Below the pieces are notes generated by a model. That model searched no databases. It worked only from the letters and a program-made list of their open reading frames with translations, and had not been told where the DNA came from. From positions 1 through 26,106 of the IMG/VR virus record IMGVR_UViG_3300043015_000282: a DNA stretch of 26,106 bases; one strand, 5' to 3'. This stretch comes from a virus. The position numbers and the translations under genes were made by a program. Position 1 is the stretch's first letter, and each line of letters starts with the position of its first letter. Below are positions 8,264 to 15,839 of this stretch, in pieces.

Positions 8264-9082
8264 TTATGCCTTTTTAGGTTCAACCTTAATGTTGTCTGTA
8301 GGTGTGTTATCTGCTGGTTTGTTGTTACCCATGTTGCCGTCGCTACCATCTTTTGCTTTAACAGGTGTACCTGCTCCGCTAACTGTAGTTTTCTTAGGTG
8401 CTTTTGTTAAAGGACTTTCGCCTTCGCCTTCACCTGCGCCGCCTTTTGGATCTGCAACTTTATCTTGTAATTTGGTTGCTTCTTCAACAACGTCTTCATC
8501 TCGAATTTCTTCATCTAGATCATATTCAACTGATTCTAAATCAAGTTCATCTTCCATGTCGTCTGCATCCATTTCTGCTTCTTCGCCGTCTTCCATGTCT
8601 GCTTCGTCGTCGTTTGCTAATAATTTTTCAAATTCTGCTTTAAGATCTTCCAACTCATCTTCGATGTTGTCAACTTTATCTTCTAAGTCTTCTTCACCTT
8701 CAGGTGCTTCTTCATCATCTTCTTCGCCGAATGTGTCTGAAGCAATTTCTTCTTCATCAGCAAGGATATCGTCTTCAAAATCGTTTGTTTGATCAATTAC
8801 TTCATCAACTTCAAACTCTTCTTCAACTGCTTCTTCTTCTGACTCTTCTGCTTCTTCAACAGCCTCTTCTTCAGATTCCTCTGATTCTTCAACTGCTTCG
8901 TCTTCTGACTCTTCTGCTTCTTCAATTTCTTCTTCTTCAGAAACGTCTTCGTCTAAAACTTTTTCATATTCTGCTCTTGCTTTTGCAACAACATACTCAT
9001 GAAGCATTTCTTCCGCTTTTTCGTTTTCTTCAGCAAGGAGAAGTTCAAGAATTTCTTCTAATTTACTTCTTGATTCTGACAT
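8264..9082 (-). CDS. Acidic prohead core protein, gp67/gp68-like
   Basis: A 272-residue, extremely Glu/Asp-rich protein. The N-terminal helix (about residues 6-44, SKLEEILELLLAEENEKAEE) resembles the short helical head of T4 gp67/gp68. It is followed by an acidic repeat tract (residues 54-89), further acidic coil (about 95-200) and a Lys/Gly/Pro-rich tail. T4 places genes 67 and 68 between portal gene 20 and protease gene 21, and this gene occupies that place apart from two inserted ORFs. It is much longer than T4 gp67 (80 residues). Its likely role is an internal core component that gp21 cleaves, possibly leaving acidic internal peptides. A very strong Shine-Dalgarno (AAAGGAGG) precedes the ATG. 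Sequence alone cannot separate gp67-like from gp68-like. Confidence 0.72.
   Translation of the reverse strand: MSESRSKLEEILELLLAEENEKAEEMLHEYVVAKARAEYEKVLDEDVSEEEEIEEAEESEDEAVEESEESEEEAVEEAEESEEEAVEEEFEVDEVIDQTNDFEDDILADEEEIASDTFGEEDDEEAPEGEEDLEDKVDNIEDELEDLKAEFEKLLANDDEADMEDGEEAEMDADDMEDELDLESVEYDLDEEIRDEDVVEEATKLQDKVADPKGGAGEGEGESPLTKAPKKTTVSGAGTPVKAKDGSDGNMGNNKPADNTPTDNIKVEPKKA
8816..8923 (-). repeat. Acidic coding repeat (AEESEEEAVEE-type)
   Basis: Three imperfect copies of a unit of about 11-13 codons reading EESEEEAVEEAE or variants occur in tandem in the acidic core protein (residues 54-89). The DNA repeats too, with 'gactcttctgcttcttc' found twice, which suggests recent slippage or duplication. 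Confidence 0.7.
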
Positions 9083-9162
9083 TATGGCCTCCTTTAATCG
9101 AATAAAATGTCGTAACTGTAAAATAACTTTTACAACTTATGTCTAATACTTATATATAAGGT

Positions 9163-9216
9163 GTGTTTTACTGTGTAAAACGGTGTGATTTTGATGTGAT
9201 ACGAGTGTTTTACTGT
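9163..9216 (-). repeat. 12-bp direct repeat and palindrome in the core-gene leader
   Basis: GTGTTTTACTGT occurs at 9163-9174 and again at 9205-9216. The first copy is part of a perfect 7-bp palindrome, GTTTTAC-TGT-GTAAAAC, at 9165-9181. Both lie in the roughly 150-nt leader between the late promoter at 9237-9244 and the core-protein ATG at 9082. This could be a binding site or leader structure. The rest of 9083-9219 holds no ORF I can support. Confidence 0.5.
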
Positions 9217-9219
9217 ATT

Positions 9220-10257
9220 TTATGATTGTGCAAGTTTATTTATCATATTATAGTTAAATTCTAAAACTTCATTTATTTGCGAAGAATTTAATAAATCATG
9301 TAACTCTTGTATTGTATACTTAGAACAAATGTTTTTTGTTTGCTCTAAAACAGCATCTACACGTTGCTCAGGGTCAAATATATTATCATAGGATTCATCA
9401 AATAATATATTTTCAAAAGTCTTAAATCCTATTTTCTTTAATTGGTCTAATGCTTTATAATCGCCTATAAGTAAAAAAGGACGTTTGTAAAATATACTTC
9501 TCCACAGTTTTTCAGTATAAAATATGTCTTTCCACCAAGAAAAAGGCACATAAAAGCCAGCACTTGTTTCTGTTATAACATCAAAATAAGAACCATAAAA
9601 AACATCATAAAAGTCTTGATGTTGAGGTGCATGACACATATGATACCCAGATTGATCTCTTTTTGGCTGAATCTCTATTGGTAACTGTTCTGCTATATAA
9701 CCCAGTGATTTATCATAAAACAAGTTTATAGCATCTCTATCAAACATAAAGGTACATTTACTTTTATCTATAAGATTATTTTCAAATAAAAATTCACATG
9801 CTTGAATACGTTGAGGTCTAGAAACACCATTTAGACAACTAAAATAATAAGGCCTGATGCTATCGCTATAATTATCAGATATATCTGTATGTGTATCTAC
9901 GGTTTGTTTTAACCAAAACTCTTTAGTTGCAACTGTCTTAAATTTAGGTCTATCGTATAAATCACAATATCTTTCGTAATTTTCGCTTATAAGATAATTG
10001 CCTGATAAAAATGTAACTCTATTAGGGTCTATATTGCAATAGTCAAGAATATCTAATATAGCAGTAAAAATATCTTTTGTGCTATTAACTCGATCTAAAT
10101 AATGATTACGTTCTGTAGAATAGTCTAATACAAAATCTTTTGTACTATGATGTAAATTTAATAAAGTATTTTTTAAACGTGTAGGAAGTTCATTCGACGA
10201 TTGTAAAAGTATTTCTATGTGTGTACTTTTTTCTGTATGTAATAACTGTGTGATCAC
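9220..10257 (-). CDS. Unknown protein, weakly glycosyltransferase-like
   Basis: A 345-residue, aromatic-rich soluble protein. I do not recognise it with confidence. The C-terminal segment (about residues 245-310) reads FYTEKLWRSIFYKRPFLLIG and then LKKIGFKTFENILFDESYDN. This resembles a phrase in uncharacterised marine-virus proteins often listed beside glycosyltransferases (SEKTxKPI-x-PFLLIG, LKxxGFKTF, SYD), so sugar transfer is a weak inference. An FSCLNGVSRPQR segment sits near residue 165. The start codon is GTG with no clear Shine-Dalgarno sequence, 9 bp after the preceding small ORF, so translation may be coupled. It interrupts the canonical portal-core-protease order and looks like an inserted accessory gene. 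A late promoter octamer overlaps its 3' end and serves the next gene. Confidence 0.6.
   Translation of the reverse strand: MITQLLHTEKSTHIEILLQSSNELPTRLKNTLLNLHHSTKDFVLDYSTERNHYLDRVNSTKDIFTAILDILDYCNIDPNRVTFLSGNYLISENYERYCDLYDRPKFKTVATKEFWLKQTVDTHTDISDNYSDSIRPYYFSCLNGVSRPQRIQACEFLFENNLIDKSKCTFMFDRDAINLFYDKSLGYIAEQLPIEIQPKRDQSGYHMCHAPQHQDFYDVFYGSYFDVITETSAGFYVPFSWWKDIFYTEKLWRSIFYKRPFLLIGDYKALDQLKKIGFKTFENILFDESYDNIFDPEQRVDAVLEQTKNICSKYTIQELHDLLNSSQINEVLEFNYNMINKLAQS
9237..9244 (-). promoter_or_regulatory. Predicted late promoter inside an upstream ORF's end
   Basis: Exact GATAAATA on the minus strand within the last codons of the 345-residue ORF. It would start transcription near 9231, giving a leader of about 150 nt for the core protein, protease, scaffold and capsid genes. 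It lets the abundant core and capsid genes be expressed independently of the portal. Confidence 0.6.
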
Positions 10258-10266
10258 AAGTTAGGT

Positions 10267-10470
10267 TTACATCATCCCGGCATCTTGTGCAGGTGGCATA
10301 TACATTGTTTTTACAAACTTATCATGCTCTGCATTCTCGGCATTTTTAATTGCTTTGATTTTACGCATTTTATTTAATTGCTCTAAGGTAAGTTTAGGCT
10401 TTCTAGTATCGTCCTGAGTACGTTTTTGAAATTCGTCAAATTCAGGATTGTAAAATTCATTTAATCTCAT
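10267..10470 (-). CDS. Small conserved protein after portal
   Basis: A 67-residue, charged protein, MRLNEFYNPEFDEFQKRT to PPAQDAGMM, with a central stretch DDTRKPKLTLEQLNKMRKIK. I recognise this type of short ORF from the same place, directly after gene 20, in cyanophage genomes; its function there is undefined. I chose the internal ATG at 10470 over the upstream one at 10497. The internal start lies 1 bp after the portal stop and has AGAGG about 6 nt upstream, whereas the longer version would overlap gp20 by 26 bp. Its location suggests a role in prohead assembly (inference). Confidence 0.75.
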   Translation of the reverse strand: MRLNEFYNPEFDEFQKRTQDDTRKPKLTLEQLNKMRKIKAIKNAENAEHDKFVKTMYMPPAQDAGMM

Positions 10471-10471
10471 A

Positions 10472-12178
10472 TTATACCTCTGGTGGTACGTCACCACCTA
10501 ATCCAGGTTCTCCAGTAGTATTTATACCTAAATCGCCTTCGGGACTAGGAGGTACTTGATCGAAAGGAATACTTGCTCCAGGATCTACCATTGCATTAGG
10601 ATCTGGTCTTATACCAATATTTCTTAAATCTGCGTCTGTGCTGTCATCTGTGTATTTTTGATAATCGTTTTCTTTACGCCATAGTTCTTCGTTTTGTTTC
10701 ATTTCTAATTCTGTTAGACCTAGATACTTTTGTAATTTAAACTGATTGCTTAAATATGGTATTGCGGCAACTTGGTTAAAGAGTGTGGCACGTTCAGCAT
10801 CTAATGATAACTCTCTGTAAGAACTAAAGTTCATTGGTGGATTAAATGTTATTTCAAATCCACTACTGTCTATATCAATACCTCTGTATTTTATAAACAT
10901 TTTAAATTCGTGGTCTAGATCTTCCTGTATTTGTTTCTGTAGTCGTTCTATGTATCTAGCAAATCTATATTCTTGTATATATGCAATACCTACTTTACCG
11001 TCATTATACATTGCTGACCCGTCTTCTGGTCCTGAAGGAAGATAACTGCTAGGTATACGCAAACCTCTAAGTAGTTTATTATTAAAATATCTAAGGTCGT
11101 CTATTTGTCCTAAGTTTTCACCGCCTGGTAAAGTATCAACTTTACTACCTCTACCATCTGCCGTTTGAGCAAAGAAGTAATCTTCTAACATACTCATTGG
11201 GTTATAGGCCGCATCTGCTACACCGTTGCCGTCTTTGTTTTTATTTGGTACACGTTTTTGTTGTACTTCATATTTAACTTGCTCTAAATACTGTCTTGCT
11301 TTGTGAGGTGGCATATTACCAACATCAATAAAGAACACACGTCTTTCAGGTGCTCTATGTACTCTGTATATAATAATAGAATCTTCTAATAGTTCTTTTT
11401 GCTTGAACACTTTAAATATAGGTTCAAGAATACTAACACCAAATGGCCATGCATGATCCATACCTTCTGTTAAACTAACATGTACAATGTGTTTAGCATC
11501 TACAGGTGATCCTTGGTCTACACCGTCCATAGCACCTGTCAAATAATTACCAGTTGATGTTCCTACATTACCGCCAGCCATCATGCCGCCACCTGCACCA
11601 TATGGTCTCGAATGCAAAGGTGCAACATCAGTTGCTACTAACTGTTCAAAGTTTGCTTGTAAATTTTTTATAAAATAAGTTTCAATTTTCTTACCTTCAC
11701 TTTCGTTTACAATGACTTTTTCTATGTTTGCTGGATCGACCCAGTAAAGTTTGTATGTTTCTGGATCTCTAATAAAGAATTGATCGCCATATTTTATTGT
11801 GCTACGAAATATTCTAAATGCTCTTTTATGCATTTCATTAAGTCTGCACCATTGTTCTAATGATTTTGTAAGGATTTTATTTTCAGTATCGCTTGGTTTT
11901 CCTTTGTAACTTAATTCAAATGGAAATTTTGAAGTTGCTTCTGCTTGTGAGCCGAATTCTGCAATAGTATCTAATGCGGCATTGACTTCTAGATCATTAT
12001 CCATCTGATCATACTGCATATATCTCATGAGCCTATTAGGACTTCCAGCATAAACTTCAGGTAACCAACTAGCATACCTACTTGTTGCGGCTCCTGGGCC
12101 TGAAGTATCTTTACTACCAGTTACGTTTAACGGTAAACCGCTGTTATCGACTGATGTAAAATATTTTCTCCAACTCAT
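10472..12178 (-). CDS. 20: Portal vertex protein gp20
   Basis: A 568-residue protein of the T4 gp20 family. Characteristic segments include SWLPEVYAGSPNRLMRYMQYD and DLEVNAALDTIAEF near the N-terminus, VHRAPERRVFFIDVGNMP in the middle, and LRIPSSYLPSGPEDGSAMYN about two thirds through. Twelve copies form the ring at the head's unique vertex, which nucleates prohead assembly, passes DNA and joins the neck. It is slightly longer than T4 gp20 (524 residues). AAAGGA precedes the ATG. It heads the head operon and has both a late-type octamer and a sigma-70-like promoter overlapping upstream. Confidence 0.96.
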   Translation of the reverse strand: MSWRKYFTSVDNSGLPLNVTGSKDTSGPGAATSRYASWLPEVYAGSPNRLMRYMQYDQMDNDLEVNAALDTIAEFGSQAEATSKFPFELSYKGKPSDTENKILTKSLEQWCRLNEMHKRAFRIFRSTIKYGDQFFIRDPETYKLYWVDPANIEKVIVNESEGKKIETYFIKNLQANFEQLVATDVAPLHSRPYGAGGGMMAGGNVGTSTGNYLTGAMDGVDQGSPVDAKHIVHVSLTEGMDHAWPFGVSILEPIFKVFKQKELLEDSIIIYRVHRAPERRVFFIDVGNMPPHKARQYLEQVKYEVQQKRVPNKNKDGNGVADAAYNPMSMLEDYFFAQTADGRGSKVDTLPGGENLGQIDDLRYFNNKLLRGLRIPSSYLPSGPEDGSAMYNDGKVGIAYIQEYRFARYIERLQKQIQEDLDHEFKMFIKYRGIDIDSSGFEITFNPPMNFSSYRELSLDAERATLFNQVAAIPYLSNQFKLQKYLGLTELEMKQNEELWRKENDYQKYTDDSTDADLRNIGIRPDPNAMVDPGASIPFDQVPPSPEGDLGINTTGEPGLGGDVPPEV

Positions 12179-12195
12179 ATTAATCCTTTATGTAT

Positions 12196-12224
12196 ATAAT
12201 ACACTATTTATCGTATATTGTCAA
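12196..12224 (-). promoter_or_regulatory. Sigma-70-like promoter before portal
   Basis: On the minus strand, TTGACA (12219-12224), a 17-bp spacer and TATTAT (12196-12201). It matches 11 of 12 consensus bases with ideal spacing. The late octamer GATAAATA lies inside the spacer. Confidence 0.5.
12205..12212 (-). promoter_or_regulatory. Predicted late promoter of the head operon
   Basis: Exact GATAAATA on the minus strand; predicted start near 12199, leaving a leader of about 20 nt with AAAGGA before the gp20 ATG at 12178. Confidence 0.7.
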
Positions 12225-12247
12225 CTAGTTCAATGTGAATTGATATA

Positions 12248-14674
12248 TTATGAATTTTGTTCTATTGCTTTTGTGGATTTTTTGGTTTGTTCATTAATCT
12301 TAATTAATCTATTTAAACTCATAAGTAACGACGACATGCTGTCGTCACTAAATGTTGCATCTGGTTGGATATAACCTTCTGAATTTGGGTTACGATTGTC
12401 CATTGCTACATGCCTACTCTTAATAGTGTCTTGATTTTCTAAGAATTGTATTAAGGCTTGTCTGTATTTTTCCTGTGTTTCTTTGTCTTTTTGGAATGCT
12501 GTCTTTACTGCTGACATCATTGTCTCTTCTGTAAAGTCAACTATTCCGCCAGTTTGGTTAGCCATTGCTAACGTTTCATTTCCAAATTTAAATGCTTCGT
12601 CTTTATATCTGTATTCATCTGAAGATTTGCCTATTACACCGAAAGACAAGTTATTTACAGCAGAACTAATTCCTCTGCCGGTTTTTTGCAATCCACCTTC
12701 TCCAGTTTGGGCACCTGCTACACCTTCAGAAACAGCCATATATGCACCTATAGGTGCAAGTATTTTGGTAAAAAGGCCTTTGCCTACTACTTTACCCAAG
12801 CCTGGTTTTTTAGGTGATTTGGGTTTATCTGGGCCATCTGAACTAATTGGATTACCATCTGCTCCTAGAATTGAACCTGCGGCAGTACTCACAGTGGCTC
12901 CGGTGGCTACTGTGGTGGCTACTTTTGTAGAAGTCGGCACCTTTCCTTTAGTAGGTACTAATGGTATTCCTCTGGTTAATGCTAATGCTGTAATTAAGGC
13001 TACCATGGCACCTATTACTTTTGGGTGGGTAAATAGCAGTTCCATTGCATATACTAAACCCTCTACGAGAGCCTCCATTGATTTTTCTAAAAGTGTCGAT
13101 ATACCTACCTTTACCATCTCACCAAGTTCTTTAAATGTCATACCTGACTCGGTTAACGCAGTCATTAATCCATCTAGATAGTCAATAAATTCAGCAGTTT
13201 TTTGTCCTACTCTTCTACCAAAATCCATTAAGCCGGTTTCAGCATCACCTAATGCTGTATTCACAAATCTAAAGAAAGAATGTGTAAGGTTTTCCATACT
13301 GGTAGTAACATCTAGTAACCCGTCTCCAAATCCAGACATAAATGTGTTAAGAACTTGATCAATTATAGTACTAAACCTTTTAACAATTACATTAAAAGCA
13401 TTAAATCCTTTTTGTACAGGTATAGGATCTAACCCCATTTTTTCTAATCTTTTTGCAGACTGTTCAAATTGAACAACTGCTTTTGCTAATTCTTTAGCAG
13501 TCTCATCGCCTGCCCTTGCAAAAGCAAATATTCTATCACGTTCAACATTTGAAAGATTGCCTAATTGTTGAGCAAACTGTTCAGATACATCTGCACCATC
13601 TAATACACCGCTCTCAAAATCTCTGATTGCACCGTTCATTGTTGATGCTAACGATGGTAATACTGTGACAAAATTCATTGCCGCATCAGAGAATCCTAAT
13701 GCGCCAAATGTTGCGGCTTCTAAAGTAGCCGCCCCAAGTTCGCCACCTACTTCGCCACCTAATGCTCTCATGGTACCTAAAAAGTCTGTTGCGCCTTTTA
13801 ATAAATTTTCTCTTGCCATAGTAGGCACTCTTAACAATGCTGAAGAAAATGCACCGTTGTCGTCTAATACATTTCTTACAAAACTTTGTATTGCTTCAAC
13901 ACTAGTACCTAATGCTTGGGCATAAATTACTTGTTTTCTTGTGGTGTCTACAATGTTTGCAGTAAGTAGAGATCGCTGTTTTGCATCTACAGTTCCTAAA
14001 TTAAGATATTCTGTTCTTGCAGTTAATTCTTTAGTATACATATTAACAGAATCATCTAATGTTAAACCTAAATTAACACCATAACTTGTTAATTTTAAAA
14101 ATTCTGCTGTTGCATTAGCAATGCCTCCAGTCAACAATCTCGTAACTTGAGAATTGTCCATCATAATATCTGTTGCATCTTCTGTACTAATACCTAAGTT
14201 ATTAAAATTAATCAGAGATTGCATTACTGCTCGGCCTTGACTTTCGTTAAATGCAATACCGGATTTTGTTAGATCGTTAAATACATTTCCTAAATTTATT
14301 GCCCTACCGGCTGTTACAGTTAAACCTGTTAAAAATATTCCACCTAATGTTAAACCAACTTTTCCAATAGTATCAAAAACACTACCAGTAAATTCACCAA
14401 TTGCTACTTCATAACTTTTTCTTATTTTTTCATTTGACCGATCCATCTCTTTAGTGAAATCGTCCATTGACTTTTTAAATGTTTTAGAATTGCTGGATGT
14501 TTCGTTAGAAAGGTTATTGATTGATTTTTCCAGAGTTTTTGTATTAAAACTTCCATCTAATTTTTCCAAAGCCTTAAGCATTTCTTCTTGTGTGCTTTGT
14601 TTTGCATAGGCAGGCAATTCAACAGACTGCGGATTGCCGTCTATATCAATTGTTATTTTTGTCCAGTCTGCCAT
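12248..14674 (-). CDS. Probable tail tape-measure protein
   Basis: An 808-residue, largely helical protein. About residues 25-95 form a charged coiled coil. A hydrophobic segment follows (GLTLGGIFLTGLTVTAG, about residues 105-125), then a long helical Ala/Leu-rich body. Further hydrophobic stretches lie near residue 560 (VIGAMVALITALAL) and in the Ala/Thr-rich VATTVATGATVSTAAGS region, followed by a Lys/Pro/Gly linker and a short coiled tail. This layout (coiled coil with interspersed hydrophobic helices) is typical of tape-measure proteins, which set tail length and are ejected at infection. T4 gp29 has this role, but I see no clear residue-level match. The neighbouring divergent gp26 gene with its apparent frameshift supports the call, because tail chaperones usually lie beside the tape measure. 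Another large virion protein cannot be excluded. Confidence 0.68.
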   Translation of the reverse strand: MADWTKITIDIDGNPQSVELPAYAKQSTQEEMLKALEKLDGSFNTKTLEKSINNLSNETSSNSKTFKKSMDDFTKEMDRSNEKIRKSYEVAIGEFTGSVFDTIGKVGLTLGGIFLTGLTVTAGRAINLGNVFNDLTKSGIAFNESQGRAVMQSLINFNNLGISTEDATDIMMDNSQVTRLLTGGIANATAEFLKLTSYGVNLGLTLDDSVNMYTKELTARTEYLNLGTVDAKQRSLLTANIVDTTRKQVIYAQALGTSVEAIQSFVRNVLDDNGAFSSALLRVPTMARENLLKGATDFLGTMRALGGEVGGELGAATLEAATFGALGFSDAAMNFVTVLPSLASTMNGAIRDFESGVLDGADVSEQFAQQLGNLSNVERDRIFAFARAGDETAKELAKAVVQFEQSAKRLEKMGLDPIPVQKGFNAFNVIVKRFSTIIDQVLNTFMSGFGDGLLDVTTSMENLTHSFFRFVNTALGDAETGLMDFGRRVGQKTAEFIDYLDGLMTALTESGMTFKELGEMVKVGISTLLEKSMEALVEGLVYAMELLFTHPKVIGAMVALITALALTRGIPLVPTKGKVPTSTKVATTVATGATVSTAAGSILGADGNPISSDGPDKPKSPKKPGLGKVVGKGLFTKILAPIGAYMAVSEGVAGAQTGEGGLQKTGRGISSAVNNLSFGVIGKSSDEYRYKDEAFKFGNETLAMANQTGGIVDFTEETMMSAVKTAFQKDKETQEKYRQALIQFLENQDTIKSRHVAMDNRNPNSEGYIQPDATFSDDSMSSLLMSLNRLIKINEQTKKSTKAIEQNS

Positions 14675-14704
14675 TCAAAATCCATTAACTATAGTTTTAA
14701 CTGT

Positions 14705-14712
14705 GATAAATA
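14705..14712 (+). promoter_or_regulatory. Predicted late promoter of gp26
   Basis: Exact GATAAATA on the plus strand. Predicted start near 14718, with a leader of about 49 nt containing AGGAG before the ATG at 14767. It forms one arm of a perfect 10-bp inverted repeat with the opposing late promoter. Confidence 0.7.
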
Positions 14713-14732
14713 TAACGATAGTATCACATGTA

Positions 14733-14740
14733 TATTTATC
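14733..14740 (-). promoter_or_regulatory. Predicted late promoter of the tape-measure gene
   Basis: Exact GATAAATA on the minus strand. Predicted start near 14727, with a leader of about 53 nt before the ATG at 14674. The transcript runs back across the gp26 promoter. Confidence 0.7.
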
Positions 14741-14766
14741 AAGTTTATTAACAGGAGTTTTAATAC

Positions 14767-15618
14767 ATGACAAATCAACCAAATCCATTAGTAAACCACT
14801 TTAGGTCTCCTAAATTATATGTTAAGTTACCTAGTGGTACAAGTCTATACTCAGAAGATGTTATAGAAATACCAGAGTCAGGAGAGATTCCTATTTTTCC
14901 TATGACTGCAAAAGATGAAATCATGATGAAAAATCCTGATGCATTATTAAACGGAGAAGCAACAACACAACTATTAATGAGTTGTTGTCCAAATATTAAA
15001 AAGCCTTTAGACATATATGCACCTGATGTTGATGCACTATTAGTAGCAATTACTGGTGCTTCAAACAATGACGATATTCCAATTAATGCACCTTGTCCAA
15101 AATGCGAAGAAGTTTGCGAAATTACTTTAAGTGCTGAAAATGTATTAGAATTAATGGGTACATTAGAAGAAAGTTATAAACTTAATGTTGGCGATGAATT
15201 AGTTATTGAACTTAGGCCTTACACTTACAGAAGTACAGTAAAAGCCGGCTTAGCAAATTTTCAAAGTACTAGAAGTCTACAATCACTCAGTGATATACCA
15301 GATGATTTAGATAGGTTAAAATTATTTAATGAAAACTTTGTACGTCTTGCTTCATCTAATTTTGAATTACTAGTTGATAGTGTACAAAGCATTACTATTC
15401 TAAACAAAGATAAAGATATTGTAGTAACTGATCGTATGCAAATATTAGAATTTTTAGAAAATTGCGATGGGCATATTGGAAAAACAATAAGCGAAGAAAC
15501 TAATACTATTAATAATATAGGAATTGCGGATCAGGCTACTTTTGAATGTGAAAAATGTGAAGAAACATTTGAAAATACTATATCGTTTGACCCTGTAAAT
15601 TTTTTCATGGCTTCCTAG
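14767..15618 (+). CDS. 26: Baseplate/tail assembly protein gp26
   Basis: A 283-residue protein that I assign to the T4 gp26-type baseplate family from its N-terminal pattern (PSGTSLYSEDVIEIPESGEI, then FPMTAKDEIMMKNPDALLNG, residues 22-64), which is conserved in cyanophage gp26. Cys110/Cys113 (CPKC) and Cys261/Cys264 (CEKC) could form a zinc ribbon whose halves are 148 residues apart. AGGAG lies upstream of the ATG. In T4, gp26 acts in baseplate hub assembly. Here the gene faces the tape-measure gene across a shared promoter region. Its 3' end carries a slippery heptamer within a short overlap with a -1 frame ORF, so this reading is probably the shorter of two products. Confidence 0.8.
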   Translation: MTNQPNPLVNHFRSPKLYVKLPSGTSLYSEDVIEIPESGEIPIFPMTAKDEIMMKNPDALLNGEATTQLLMSCCPNIKKPLDIYAPDVDALLVAITGASNNDDIPINAPCPKCEEVCEITLSAENVLELMGTLEESYKLNVGDELVIELRPYTYRSTVKAGLANFQSTRSLQSLSDIPDDLDRLKLFNENFVRLASSNFELLVDSVQSITILNKDKDIVVTDRMQILEFLENCDGHIGKTISEETNTINNIGIADQATFECEKCEETFENTISFDPVNFFMAS

Positions 15619-15839
15619 GTTCGGCTGAGCCCGACGCTATTGTTGGGTACCTAAAGAGGCTTAAAGACGAGTCGACCCAACTACAAAAACAAATTATGGA
15701 ACTGGTAGTATATTCTAGCGGTACTATATCCTATTTTGACTGTATGCTATTATCTAGATTAGAACGCGAATTATTTGCTAAAACTCTAACAGACTTCATT
15801 AACAAGAAAGCAGGTAAAGATACAGATGATTATCTATAA
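14767..15839 (+). CDS. gp26 -1 frameshift fusion (predicted long form)
   Basis: If ribosomes slip -1 at 15600-15606, residues 1-280 of gp26 continue as HGFLGSAEPDAIVGYLKRLK and on to KKAGKDTDDYL, ending at the stop at 15837-15839. This adds 77 residues (357 total). The extension is amphipathic and charged (LKRLKDESTQLQKQI, then MLLSRLERELFAKTLTDFIN) and looks like real protein. It has no ATG, GTG or TTG in its first part; its only ATG (about 15696) would lose the first 30 codons and has no Shine-Dalgarno sequence. The -1 frame is closed by TGA just upstream (about 15588-15590), so the switch must occur within the short overlap, exactly where the heptamer lies. Short and long forms made by frameshift are the hallmark of tail-assembly chaperones beside tape-measure genes (lambda G/GT, P2 E/E'). 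Confidence 0.68.
15597..15653 (+). promoter_or_regulatory. Predicted -1 frameshift signal
   Basis: In the gp26 frame, AAT TTT TTC (15598-15606) offers two X-XXY-YYZ heptamers: T TTT TTC (15600-15606) and A AAT TTT (15597-15603). After a 9-nt spacer, TAGGT (15616-15620) can pair with ACCTA (15649-15653). Between them CCCGAC (15630-15635) pairs with GTTGGG (15642-15647) around a 6-nt loop. Slippery site, spacer and stem match the usual stimulator geometry. Confidence 0.6.

Noticed and set aside
8289-8792. Ser-rich and Leu-rich plus-strand ORFs opposite the acidic core gene
   Set aside because: Their composition follows directly from the antisense of Glu/Asp codon runs, which makes long stop-free shadows.
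10519-10526. TATAAATA (T4 late consensus) on the minus strand inside the end of gp20
   Set aside because: Not counted as a feature: the other late sites begin with G and this one lies in coding sequence. It could still serve the small ORF and the 345-residue gene.
15696-15839. Separate small gene starting at the ATG inside the gp26 -1 frame
   Set aside because: It would drop 30 protein-like codons upstream and has no Shine-Dalgarno sequence; the frameshift reading explains the whole open frame better.
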